Of a stretch of DNA of 64,000 nt, positions 1 to 9,100 are shown one piece after another. The stretch lies in contig NZ_JASCIS010000001.1 of NCBI RefSeq assembly GCF_029968015.1, positions 62,001-126,000 on the forward strand. Reading direction: 5' to 3'. Under the pieces are notes generated by a model, which made no database searches, was not told the DNA's origin, and saw only the letters and a list, made by a program, of their open reading frames with translations. Every line of letters starts with the position of its first letter. Positions within the stretch are counted from its first letter, which is position 1. The translations under genes were made by a program, and so were the position numbers. The stretch is from Streptomyces luteolus (GTDB lineage: Bacteria; Actinomycetota; Actinomycetes; Streptomycetales; Streptomycetaceae).

Positions 1-583
1 CGGCCTTCGCCACCCACAGGTCGGTGGCGAGCGTCACACCGTGGGCGAGCACGGCGGCGAGCACGCCGTCGGCGATGCGCAGCCCGTCGCGCTTGATGAG
101 CCGCTCGATCGCGAAGGCCACCGGTACGAGCAGCACCGCGATGGAGGCGCTCAGTCCGGCGAACTTGATCAGCAGGTCGGGCGCCTGGTCGGTGCCCTTG
201 TTGATGTCCTGTTCGAGGCCGGACGTGGTGCCGTGCGCGAACGCCGCGATCGACAGCACGAGCACGACGGCCAGGATCCCGACCAGCATGCGCATGAGGT
301 CGGACGGCCGGTGCACCCGCGCGGGCAGGAGCGGTTCGTCCCCCTCGACCTCGTCGCCGGCGCCGGCGCCGGTGGCCGTGGAGGCGGTGGCGCCGTGCGG
401 TACGGGGGCTTCGGGGTGCGCGGCCGGGCTCCGCCCGCGTGCTGCGTCGTCCGTCTCGCGTGCTGCGTCGTCCGTCTCGCGCGGGCCGTCGGTGTCCGGG
501 CGCGACGGCGTGTCAGGGGTGCGCTCGTCCTTGGGGGGCTGCACTCCCTGATCCTTCTCCGTCCCGTTTTCCTCGCGTATCAC
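1..583 (-). CDS. Multi-spanning membrane protein, N-terminal part
   Basis: The frame is open from a GTG at 583 to the window edge, giving about 194 residues without a stop. The first ~95 residues are a disordered, acidic, Pro/Ala/Gly-rich cytoplasmic segment containing a short tandem repeat (ARETDDA twice). At least three hydrophobic segments follow, near residues 98-120, 136-160 and 170-190. In Streptomyces a large membrane protein with a lysylphosphatidylglycerol-synthase-like (flippase-like) domain commonly lies beside the alkyltransferase-like gene, and this would be its start, but the diagnostic C-terminal part is outside the window. The start is uncertain: a second in-frame GTG lies at 544. 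It diverges from the neighbouring gene at 745. Confidence 0.6.
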   Translation of the reverse strand, partial: MIREENGTEKDQGVQPPKDERTPDTPSRPDTDGPRETDDAARETDDAARGRSPAAHPEAPVPHGATASTATGAGAGDEVEGDEPLLPARVHRPSDLMRMLVGILAVVLVLSIAAFAHGTTSGLEQDINKGTDQAPDLLIKFAGLSASIAVLLVPVAFAIERLIKRDGLRIADGVLAAVLAHGVTLATDLWVAKA

Positions 584-714
584 CAGTCACCGTCCGGATG
601 ATGGTGGCACGACCCGCTGACAACAGGGGGCATCAGGGTGCATTCAGCCGTCGGACTGTGTCCCTGATACGCACACCCGGGGTTCACAGAACCATGCTCC
701 CTCGCCCGCCCGGA

Positions 715-737
715 TTGTCGGTGGGGTGCGGCAATAT
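715..737 (+). promoter_or_regulatory. PafBC/RecA-NDp DNA-damage promoter of atl
   Basis: TTGTCGGTG (715-723), eight bases, then CAATAT (732-737). The known mycobacterial and streptomycete LexA-independent damage promoter is TTGTCRGTG-N8-TANNNT; the only mismatch is the first base of the -10 box. Exactly seven bases separate the -10 box from the ATG at 745, the spacing expected of a leaderless transcript. The adnB promoter at 6124-6146 has the same geometry. Confidence 0.8.
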
Positions 738-744
738 GGGCCGG

Positions 745-1113
745 ATGAGCGAGGAGAGCCTGCCGGAACTTCCGGACTACGCGGAGCGGGTGCTCCAGGT
801 CGCGGAGCGCATCCCGCCCGGCCGCGTGCTGACGTACGGGGACATCGCGGAGTGGCTGGGCGAGGGCGGCCCGCGCCAGGTCGGCCGCGTGATGGCGCTG
901 TACGGCGGGGCGGTGCCCTGGTGGCGCGTGGTCCGGGCCGACGGCCTCCTGCTGCCGGGGCACGAGCGGCGCGCCCTGGAGCGCTACCGCGTCGAGGCCA
1001 CCCCGCTGCGCAGCACGGGCGCCGGTGAACAGCGCCTCGACATGAGGCGGGCGCGCTGGGACGGCGGGGATGGAGGGGATGGAGGTGATGGAGGGGGCGG
1101 AGGGGGCGGCTGA
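745..1113 (+). CDS. atl: Alkyltransferase-like protein (ATL)
   Basis: 122 residues with the fold of the O6-alkylguanine alkyltransferase DNA-binding domain: PPGRVLTYGDIA near residue 22, then a substrate-pocket helix. Where true alkyltransferases carry the catalytic PCHR, this protein has PWWR near residue 54. The active cysteine is therefore missing. This is the hallmark of ATL proteins, which bind alkylated guanine and hand it to nucleotide excision repair. The ATG at 745 is preferred to the one at 736 because it sits seven bases after the -10 box of a damage promoter, suggesting a leaderless mRNA. The C-terminal tail is an in-frame 9-bp repeat coding Gly-Gly-Asp and then poly-Gly, probably a recent expansion. 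Confidence 0.9.
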   Translation: MSEESLPELPDYAERVLQVAERIPPGRVLTYGDIAEWLGEGGPRQVGRVMALYGGAVPWWRVVRADGLLLPGHERRALERYRVEATPLRSTGAGEQRLDMRRARWDGGDGGDGGDGGGGGGG

Positions 1114-1147
1114 GACGGCGGGGACGGCTGAGCGGGGCGTCACAAGG

Positions 1148-1472
1148 GACAGCTTCCGGTATGCGGCGCCACCGCGGGTGCCTGCTGGACCGTACGGGCG
1201 ACACGCCTCCGGCCTGTGGCGACGCGCCTCCGGCCTGTGGCGACGCGCCTCCGGCCTGTGGCGACGCGCCTCCGGCCTGTGGCGACGCGCCTCCGGCCTG
1301 TGGCGACGCGCCTCCGGCCTGTGGCGACGCGCCTCCGGCCGGAGGCGAGAGGCTCCCGGCTTGCGGCGAGAGGCTTCCGGCCTGTGGCGACGGGCTTCCG
1401 GTCGGGGGTGAGAGGCTTCCGGCCTGTGGCGACGGGCTTCCGGTCGGGGGCGAGAGGCTTCCGGCCTGCGGC
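1148..1472. repeat. 21-bp minisatellite, 13 copies
   Basis: Thirteen head-to-tail copies of a 21-bp unit, roughly GACGCGCCTCCGG followed by CCTGTGGC, fill 1200-1472. Copies 2-6 (1221-1325) are identical. From 1347 on, two variant units alternate to give a 42-bp higher-order repeat. A diverged single copy lies at 1148-1167. The array keeps all frames open on both strands, which creates long spurious ORFs. It has no spacers and no recognised family. It occupies half of the 546-bp gap between atl and adnA. Confidence 0.9.
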
Positions 1473-1659
1473 GGGGCGGACGAAGCCGGGGAAGCGGCGC
1501 GTTCCGGTCGGCGACTGGCGTAGCGTCGAGCGCGGCAGTCACCGGACCGCCGCCGCGAACCGCCGCCACCGCTCGCGCGGCACGCGGCGGCCGTCCGACG
1601 ACCACCGGGGCCCACGGCCCCTTCTCCACCCAGCACACCCACCAGGACCGGCGATCCAC

Positions 1660-4600
1660 GTGAGCTCCTCTACTTCCGAACGGCGCGCTCCCGACGCATC
1701 CGTGCGTCAGGGGGGCACCCGTGCGTACCGACTGGTGCGTACTCCGCCGGTCAGAGTGGATCCCCCTCGTCTTGACGCACCACAGCGCGCGGTGGTTGAC
1801 CATGCGGGCGGACCGCTGCTCGTGCTCGCCGGTCCGGGCACCGGAAAATCCACCACTCTTGTGGAGGCGGTCGCCGCCCGGATCGCCAAGGGCACCGATC
1901 CCGAGCGGATCCTGGTGCTCACGTTCAGCCGCAAGGCGGCGGTGGAGCTGCGCGATCGTATGGCGATGCGCATCGGCGGCGTCTCCGCCCCGCGGGCCAC
2001 CACGTTCCACTCGTTCTGCTACGCCCTGGTCCGCGCCCACCAGGACGCCGAACTGTTCGTCGAACCGCTGCGGCTGCTGTCGGGACCCGAGCAGGACGTC
2101 GTCGTACGCGAGCTCCTCGAAGGCGAGATCGACCTCGAGAACAGCGGCCACGCGCGCGTGCGGTGGCCTGACGAGCTGCGCGCCTGCCTGACGACGCGCG
2201 GCTTCGCCGACGAGGTGCGCGCGGTCCTCGCCCGCAGCCGTGAGCTCGGCCTCGGCCCCTCCGCCCTCGGGGACTTCGCGCGCCGCACCGGCCGCCCCGA
2301 CTGGGGTGCGGCGGCCGCGTTCCTCGCCGAGTACCTGGACGTCCTGGACGCGCAGGGGGTCCTCGACTACGCCGAACTCGTGCACCGCGCGGTGCTGCTC
2401 GCCCGCCAGGACGACGTCGCCGACCAGCTGGCCGCGCGCTACGACGCGGTCTTCGTCGACGAGTACCAGGACACGGACCCCGCGCAGGTACGGCTCCTCC
2501 AGGCGCTGTCCGGCGGGAGGCATACCTTGGTCGCGTTCGGTGACCCGGACCAGTCGATCTACGCGTTCCGCGGCGCCGACGTGAACGGCATCCTCGACTT
2601 CCCCGACACCTTCCGCCGGGCCGACGGCCGCCCGGCCCCGGTCGAGGTGCTCACGACGTCGCGCCGCTCCGGCTCCGCCCTCCTGGAGGCCACCCGCCGG
2701 ATCACCCAGCGGATGCCGCTGCCGCGCCTGCCCGCCGAGCAGGTACGGCGCCACCGCGCGCTGCGTGCGGTCGACGAGGGCGGCCGACTCGACGTGTTCA
2801 CGTACCCGACGCCGGGTGCGGAGCTGGAGAACGTCGCGGACATCCTGCGCCGCGCCCACCTGGAGGACGGCGTCGCCTGGTCCGACATGGCCGTGCTCGT
2901 CCGCGCGGGCGTCCGCATCCCGGCGGTCCGCCGGGCCCTGACGTCGGCGGGCGTCCCGGTGGAGGTCGACGGCAACGACGTGGCCCTGCGCGAGGAGCCC
3001 GCGGTGGCCCCGCTCCTGGAGGCCCTGCGCGCGGCGGCGGAGGCGGTCACGGCGACGGCTTCCGAAACCGGCACTACAGGGTCGCCCGACACAGAGAGGG
3101 AGTCCGGGGCCGGCACTACAGAGGAAGCGCCGGAAACCGGCACTACAGAGGGGGAGCCCGAAACCGGTACCACAAGGGGAGCGCCGGAGACCGGCACCAC
3201 AGAGAAGCAGCCCGGAGGTTCCTCCGCCGACCCGGCCGCCGACCCGGACGGCGACCCGGCCGCCGACCCGGCCGCCGCCCCGGCCGCCGCCCCGGACGGC
3301 GGCACAACCGTCCCCTGGCTCAGCACCGAGCGCGCCCTCGCCCTGCTCTCCTCACCGCTCGGCGGCACCGACGCCGCCGATCTGCGGCGCCTCGGGCGGG
3401 CCCTGCGGGACGAGGAGCGCGCCGGGGGCAACCGCGTGCCGCCCCCGTCGGACGTCCTGCTCGCGCGCGCCCTGGCCGAGCCGGAGAGGCTCGTCGCGCA
3501 CGATCCGTCGTACGCGGGCGGCGCCCGGCGCCTCGCGGAACTGCTGCGCCGTACGCGGCTGTTGCTCGCCGGCGGCGGCACCGCCGAGGAGGCCCTGTGG
3601 GAGTTGTGGAGCGGCACGCCCTGGCCGACCCGCCTCGAGCGCACCGCGCGGCGCGGCGGCGCCTCGGGCCGCAACGCCGACCGTGATCTGGACGCCGTCT
3701 GCGCCCTGTTCGCGACCGCGGCCCGTGCGGAGGAGCGCAGCGGCGGACGCGGCGCCCTGAACTTCCTCGGCGAGGTCGAGGCCCAGGACATCGCCGCCGA
3801 CACCCTCACCAGGAGGGCGGTGCGCCCCGACGCCGTACGCCTGATGACCGCGCACCGCTCCAAGGGGCTGCAGTGGCGCCTCGTGGTCGTCGCGGGCGTG
3901 CAGGAGGGGCTGTGGCCCGATCTGCGCCGCCGCGGCTCCCTCCTGGAGGCGGACCGCATCGGCCGCGACGGCCTCGCCGAACCCCTCACGCCGGGCGCCC
4001 TGTTGGCGGAGGAGCGCCGCCTGTACTACGTCGCCGCCACGCGCGCGTGCGAGCGGCTCGTCGTCACGGCGGTGAAGGCAGCGGCGGACGACGGCGACCA
4101 GCCCTCCCGCTTCCTGACGGAACTCGGCGTCGAACCGCAGAACGTCACCGGTCGCCCGCGTCGCCCGCTGTCCGTCGCCGCGCTCGTCGCCGAGCTGCGC
4201 GCCACGACCGTCGACCCGCGCGTCTCGGACACCCTGCGCGAGGCGGCGGCCGAGCGCCTGGCCCGGCTCGCCGCGCTGCGCGACGAGGACGGCAGGCCGC
4301 TCGTGCCGACCGCGCACCCGTCCCGCTGGTGGGGCATGTACGAGCCCACGCACAGCGCGGTGCCCCTGCGGGAGCGCGACCAGCCGGTCGTCCTCTCCGG
4401 AAGCGCCCTCGACCAGCTCGCCAACACCTGCTCCCTGCAGTGGTTCCTGGGCCGCGAGGTGAAGGCCGACGCTCCCGCGACCGCCGCACAGGGCTTCGGC
4501 AACGTCGTGCACGTCCTGGCCGACGAGGTCGCCTCCGGGCGTACCCCGGCCGACCTCTCGGTGCTGATGGAGCGGCTCGACTCGGTGTGGGACGCGCTCG

Positions 4601-5196
4601 CGTTCGACGCCCCCTGGAAGTCGGCCCAGGAGAAGGAGCACGCGCGCGTGGCGCTCGAACGCTTCCTGCGCTGGCACGTCGACACCAACGGCACCCGTCC
4701 CGGGCGTACGCCGGTCGCCACTGAGCACGATTTCGACGTCACGCTGGAAGCGGGCTCCTATGAGGTGCGGATCCGCGGCTCGATGGACCGGGTGGAGGCG
4801 GACGCCGAAGGGCGCGCCTATGTGGTCGATTTCAAGACGGGCAAACAGGCGCCCACGGCGGCCGAGGTGGACCGCCATCCCCAACTCGCCGTCTATCAGC
4901 TGGCGGTGCGCGAAGGCGCCGTCGACGACGTCTTCGACGGGCAGAGACCCGAGCCGGGCGGCGCGGAACTGGTGCAGCTGCGTCAGCCCGCCGCCAAGAG
5001 GGACGGCGGCGAGGCGCTCCCCAAGGTGCAGACCCAGGACGGTCTGACCGGGCAGTGGGTGGGCGACCTGCTGGCCACCGCGGCCGGCAAGGTGCTCGAC
5101 GAACGGTTCTCGCCGAGCACCGGCCAGCACTGCACGCACTGTTCGTTCCGGGCCTCGTGCAGCGCGCGGGCCGAGGGGCGGCACGTAGTGGAGTGA
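1660..5196 (+). CDS. adnA: AdnA-like helicase-nuclease subunit
   Basis: 1178 residues. The N-terminal UvrD-type motor has Walker A GPGTGKST near residue 58, DEYQDTDPAQ near 267, a QSIYAFRGAD motif near 298 and the SKGLQW motif near 735. The C-terminal part is a RecB-type PD-(D/E)XK nuclease (DRVEAD...VVDFKTGK near 1055) framed by cysteines, TCSLQWF near 923 and CTHC...C near 1157-1167, the pattern of an AddB/AdnA iron-sulphur clasp. With AdnB it should form the heterodimer that resects double-strand breaks. GTG 1660 is chosen because no other in-frame start follows the upstream minisatellite; a weak AGGA lies 12 bases before it. An insertion of 9-residue ETGTT-type repeats and Asp/Pro/Ala repeats interrupts the motor near residues 469-548. 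Confidence 0.88.
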   Translation: MSSSTSERRAPDASVRQGGTRAYRLVRTPPVRVDPPRLDAPQRAVVDHAGGPLLVLAGPGTGKSTTLVEAVAARIAKGTDPERILVLTFSRKAAVELRDRMAMRIGGVSAPRATTFHSFCYALVRAHQDAELFVEPLRLLSGPEQDVVVRELLEGEIDLENSGHARVRWPDELRACLTTRGFADEVRAVLARSRELGLGPSALGDFARRTGRPDWGAAAAFLAEYLDVLDAQGVLDYAELVHRAVLLARQDDVADQLAARYDAVFVDEYQDTDPAQVRLLQALSGGRHTLVAFGDPDQSIYAFRGADVNGILDFPDTFRRADGRPAPVEVLTTSRRSGSALLEATRRITQRMPLPRLPAEQVRRHRALRAVDEGGRLDVFTYPTPGAELENVADILRRAHLEDGVAWSDMAVLVRAGVRIPAVRRALTSAGVPVEVDGNDVALREEPAVAPLLEALRAAAEAVTATASETGTTGSPDTERESGAGTTEEAPETGTTEGEPETGTTRGAPETGTTEKQPGGSSADPAADPDGDPAADPAAAPAAAPDGGTTVPWLSTERALALLSSPLGGTDAADLRRLGRALRDEERAGGNRVPPPSDVLLARALAEPERLVAHDPSYAGGARRLAELLRRTRLLLAGGGTAEEALWELWSGTPWPTRLERTARRGGASGRNADRDLDAVCALFATAARAEERSGGRGALNFLGEVEAQDIAADTLTRRAVRPDAVRLMTAHRSKGLQWRLVVVAGVQEGLWPDLRRRGSLLEADRIGRDGLAEPLTPGALLAEERRLYYVAATRACERLVVTAVKAAADDGDQPSRFLTELGVEPQNVTGRPRRPLSVAALVAELRATTVDPRVSDTLREAAAERLARLAALRDEDGRPLVPTAHPSRWWGMYEPTHSAVPLRERDQPVVLSGSALDQLANTCSLQWFLGREVKADAPATAAQGFGNVVHVLADEVASGRTPADLSVLMERLDSVWDALAFDAPWKSAQEKEHARVALERFLRWHVDTNGTRPGRTPVATEHDFDVTLEAGSYEVRIRGSMDRVEADAEGRAYVVDFKTGKQAPTAAEVDRHPQLAVYQLAVREGAVDDVFDGQRPEPGGAELVQLRQPAAKRDGGEALPKVQTQDGLTGQWVGDLLATAAGKVLDERFSPSTGQHCTHCSFRASCSARAEGRHVVE
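3064..3303 (+). repeat. In-frame coding repeat within adnA
   Basis: Five imperfect copies of a GAAACCGGCACTACAGAG motif start at 3064, 3109, 3133, 3160 and 3187; the last three are spaced 27 bp apart and code for 9-residue units of the type ETGTTxxxP. A run of Asp-Pro-Ala-Ala/Asp-Gly codons follows to about 3300. The segment is low in complexity and lies in a loop of the helicase domain, so it probably does not disturb the fold. Confidence 0.75.
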
Positions 5197-5328
5197 GCTT
5201 TCTCGCGGACCCGGGATGTTGCCGGGCGTGATCCATCCCACGCCCGGAGTGACCGGTTCCGCCTCATCGCCGACGTAAAGTCCACGTAAAGCACACCGCG
5301 ACATCGGTACCCAGGAGGGGACATACAC

Positions 5329-6027
5329 ATGGCAGCCAATCGGAAGGTCCTGGCGACGGCAGTGGCCTGCGCGGCCGCACTCGTCAGCGTCACCGGCTGC
5401 TTCGGCGACAAGGACCCCTTCGAGGGCATGAGCGCCGACAAGATCGCCGACAAGGCGTCCAAGGCGACCAGCGGCGTCGACTCCGTGAAGCTCTCGGCCG
5501 AGGGCAAGCAGAGCGGCAAGGCCACCTCGATCGAATTCCAGATCGCCAAGGGCGGTGCCTGCAACGGCGAGATGAAGTCCGCCGACATGGGCAAGGTCGA
5601 CATCCGCGTGATCGACAAGAACAGCTACATGAAGGGCGACACCGCCTACTGGAAGGGCACCCTCGGCGACGAGGCCACCGCCAAGAAGGTCGGCGACCGC
5701 TGGGTGAAGGTGCCCTCCGGCCAGAACGACGACATGTGCGACCTGAAGTCCCTCTTCAAGGAGGGCGACCTCAAGGGCGTCAAGCGCGGCGAGGACTCCG
5801 AGGTCGACGGCCAGAAGGCGGCCACCCTCACCAAGAAGAAGTCCGGCGGCGAGACCGTCACCTTCTACGTCGCGGCCGAGGGTGAGCCCTACTTCCTGCG
5901 CGCCGTCACCAAGGGCGGCGACGACCCCAACACCATGAACTTCACCGACTTCAACGACAAGGTCGAGGTCGAGGCCCCGCCGGCCTCCGAGATCGCCGAC
6001 ATGAAGGACCTCATGGCGGGTTCCTGA
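5329..6027 (+). CDS. Secreted lipoprotein, LppX/LprG-like
   Basis: 232 residues. The signal peptide ends in the lipobox VTGC (Cys at about residue 24), so the mature protein should be anchored to the outer face of the membrane. The mature part, with Ser/Lys/Asp-rich beta segments, two further cysteines (GGACNG and DDMCDL) and no enzyme motif, resembles the LppX/LprAFG-like lipoproteins of actinobacteria, which bind lipids in a hydrophobic cavity; this is a resemblance only. AGGAGGGG lies nine bases before the ATG. It is inserted between the two adn genes, which are adjacent in mycobacteria. Two GTAAAG-type repeats near 5276-5289 may belong to its promoter. Confidence 0.72.
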   Translation: MAANRKVLATAVACAAALVSVTGCFGDKDPFEGMSADKIADKASKATSGVDSVKLSAEGKQSGKATSIEFQIAKGGACNGEMKSADMGKVDIRVIDKNSYMKGDTAYWKGTLGDEATAKKVGDRWVKVPSGQNDDMCDLKSLFKEGDLKGVKRGEDSEVDGQKAATLTKKKSGGETVTFYVAAEGEPYFLRAVTKGGDDPNTMNFTDFNDKVEVEAPPASEIADMKDLMAGS

Positions 6028-6078
6028 CCCCGTGCTCGCGGGTTCCTGACCCCTGTGCTCACGGGTTCCTGACCCCCC
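6016..6078 (+). repeat. Tandem repeat carrying the lipoprotein gene's stop
   Basis: Three copies of a 22-23 bp unit beginning GCGGGTTCCTGACCCC. The first copy (6016-6037) contains the last codons and the TGA of the lipoprotein gene (Gly-Ser-stop). The second (6038-6060) and third (6061-6078) follow the stop directly. Confidence 0.85.
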
Positions 6079-6123
6079 GTGCGCTGAGCGATGCGGCGGC
6101 CGCCGGCTCCCGGGATGCCCGGG

Positions 6124-6146
6124 TTGTCAGTGGCCGCCGTTAGCCT
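6124..6146 (+). promoter_or_regulatory. PafBC/RecA-NDp promoter of adnB
   Basis: TTGTCAGTG (6124-6132), eight bases, TAGCCT (6141-6146): a full match to the DNA-damage promoter motif TTGTCRGTG-N8-TANNNT. Seven bases then lead to GTG 6154. Neither spacing nor sequence suggests an ordinary HrdB promoter (17-18 bp spacer). Confidence 0.88.
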
Positions 6147-6153
6147 CTCTGGA

Positions 6154-9100
6154 GTGTCCTCGCGTATCACTGATCCCGAGCAGCTCAAGGAGCTCCTCGG
6201 CATCCCGTTCACACCGGAGCAGACGGCCTGCATCGTGGCGCCGCCCGCCCCGCAGGTGATCGTGGCCGGAGCCGGCTCCGGCAAGACGACGGTGATGGCG
6301 GCCCGGGTGGTCTGGCTGGTCGGCACCGGCCAGGTCGCCCCCGAGCAGGTCCTCGGCCTCACGTTCACGAACAAAGCGGCGGGCGAACTCGCCGAGCGCG
6401 TGCGCACCGCGCTCATCAAGGCCGGAGTGATGGATCCGGACACGATCGATCCGGACGCCCCACCGGGCGAGCCGGTGATCTCCACGTACCACGCGTTCGC
6501 CGGGCGGCTGCTCACCGACCACGGCCTGCGCATCGGCCTCGAACCCAGCGTGCGGCTGCTCGTCGACGCCACCCGCTTCCAGCTCGCCGCGCGCGTGCTG
6601 CGCGAAGCCCCCGGCCCCTATCCGGCGCTCACCCGCTCCTTCCCCGACCTCGTCAGCGACCTCCTCGCCCTGGACGCCGAGCTCGCCGAGCACCTCGTAC
6701 GACCGTCCCGGCTCCGCACGTACGACACCGAGCTGCTGCGCGTGCTCGACGGTGTGAAGCTCTCCAACGCGGAGCTGCGGAAGGTCCCCGAGACGGCCGC
6801 CGCGCGCCAGGAGCTCACCGAGCTCGTCGAGCGGTACCGCGCGGCCAAGCGCTCCGCCGACCTCCTCGACTTCGGGGACCAGATCGCCCTCTCCGCCACC
6901 CTCGCGGACACCCGCCCCGAGGTCGGCCGCATCCTGCGCGACGAGTTCCGCGTCGTCCTGCTCGACGAGTACCAGGACACCTCCGTCGCCCAACGCATCC
7001 TGCTCTCCGGCCTGTTCGGCTCCGGCACGGGGCACGCGGTGACCGCCGTCGGCGACCCCTGCCAGGCGATCTACGGCTGGCGCGGTGCCTCCGTCGCCAA
7101 CCTCGACGACTTCCCCGAGCACTTCGCGCACGCCGACGGCAGCCCCGCCACGCGGTACGCGCTCAGCGAGAACCGCCGCAGCGGCGGCCGCCTCCTCGAC
7201 CTCGCCAACGGCATGGCGGCCCCGCTGCGCGCCCTGCACGCGGGCGTGGAGGCGCTCCGGCCCGCGCCCGACGCGGTCGGCGCGGGCACGGTGCGGTGCG
7301 CGCTGCTCCCCACCCACGCCGAGGAGATCGAGTGGCTCGCCGACTCCATCGCGCACCTCGTCGCCATCGACAAGGAGCCCGGCGACATCGCGGTCCTGTG
7401 CCGTACGGCGAACGACTTCGCGCAGATCCAGGGCGCGCTCGTGGCCCGTGACATCCCCGTCGAGGTCGTCGGCCTCTCCGGGCTTCTGCACCTCCCCGAG
7501 GTGGCCGATCTCGTCGCCGTCTGCGAGGTGCTGCAGGACCCGGGGGCCAACGCCGCGCTCGTGCGCCTGCTCACCGGGCCGCGCTGGCGCATCGGCCCCC
7601 GCGACCTGGCGCTGCTCGGCCGCAGGGCCCGCCTCCTCGTGCAGCACACGCGCGTGGAGGACGATTCCGCCGACGCCGACCGGCGCCTCGCCGAGGCCGT
7701 CGAGGGCGTCGACCCGGCGGAGGTGATCTCCCTCGCGGACGCGCTCGACACGTTCCTCGAGGCGGACGGGCCGCAGGACCGGCTGCCGTTCTCCGCCGAC
7801 GCGCGCGTGCGCTTCGCCCGCCTCGCCGCCGAGCTGCGCGACCTGCGCCGCTCCCTCGCCGACCCGCTCATGGACGTACTGCACCGCGTCCTCGCCACCA
7901 CCGGACTCGACGTCGAGCTGTCGGCGTCCCCGCACGCGCTCGCGGCCCGCCGCCGCGAGACCCTCGCCAACTTCCTCGACGTCGCCGCCTCCTTCGCGGC
8001 GAACGACCCGTCCGCGTCCCTCCTCGCCTTCCTCGGCTTCCTGCGCACGGCCGAGCAGTACGAGAAGGGCCTGGACAACGCGCTGCCCGGCGGCGAGAAC
8101 ACCGTCAAGGTGCTCACCGCGCACAAGTCGAAGGGCCTGGAGTGGGACGTCGTCGCGGTGCCGGGACTCGTCACCGGAACGTTCCCCTCCACCCAGGGCC
8201 GCGAGAAGTGGACCGCCCGCTCCAAGGTGCTGCCGCACGAGCTGCGCGGTGACGCGGCGACGCTGCCCGACGTCGAGGCCTGGGACAGCAAGGGCATGAA
8301 GGCCTTCCACGAGGAGATGAAGGACCACCAGCGTACGGAGGAACTCCGCCTCGGATACGTCACGTTCACCCGCCCCCGCTCCCTCCTGCTCGGCTCAGGA
8401 CACTGGTGGGGCCCGGCCCAGAAGCGCCCCCGCGGCCCCTCCGACTTCCTGCTCGCCCTGCACGACCACTGCGCCGCGGGCCACGGCGAGATCGAGGCGT
8501 GGGCGGACGCGCCTGAGCCGGACGAGGAGAACCCCGCCCTGCGCGAGGAGACCGCTGACGTCGCCTGGCCCCTGCCCCTGGACACCGCCGCGGCGGCCCG
8601 CCGCCACGCCGCCGCCGAGACCGTCCTGGCCCACCTGGACGCCCTGACGGCACACGACCCGTCCACGGCCGCCCCCGGCCCCCTCCCCGAGGACGACGCC
8701 TACGACCCGGAGTGGCCCCCGCCCCCGGACGAGGAGGACCCGTACTCCGAGGACCCGTACTCCGAGGACCTCCACTCGGAGGTCCCGTACGAAGAACTCC
8801 CCCCGGAAGAGCCCGATTTCGGCCCTGCGGAGGAGGACGATCCGGCTGCCTGGGACACCTGGACGCACACCCGCCCGGAGATCCCCCACCAGCACGGCGA
8901 AACCACCCCGCACGCGCGCGCTGTGCCGCAGCGGCGGGCGCCCGCGTCGCCGTCCGGCCTCACGCCGGAGGAGGAGCGCGCCGTCGCCTCCTGGGACAAG
9001 GACCTGGCGTCCCTGACGGCCGAGCTGCAACGCGCGCGTGCGGGCGTGCGGGACGTGCCCGTTCCGCTTTCGCTCACTGCCTCCGAGGTGATGCGGATGG

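Noticed and set aside
601..623. Damage promoter for the minus-strand membrane protein (TTGTCAGCG-N8-CACCAT)
   Set aside because: The motif has a mismatch at a conserved position and the start codon is not at the expected distance; probably chance.
1216..1659. N-terminal extension of AdnA through the minisatellite
   Set aside because: The added 148 residues are repeat translations with no relation to the helicase; GTG 1660 is the first start after the array.
580..2859. 759-codon minus-strand frame
   Set aside because: It runs through the 21-bp minisatellite and opposite adnA, has no known motif, and reflects GC-rich antisense frames kept open by the repeat.
3352..5328. 658-codon minus-strand frame opposite adnA
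   Set aside because: Composition follows the reverse complement of the real gene's codon bias; no domain and no ribosome site.
6127..8328. 733-codon minus-strand frame opposite adnB
   Set aside because: Antisense shadow of a clearly conserved helicase gene.
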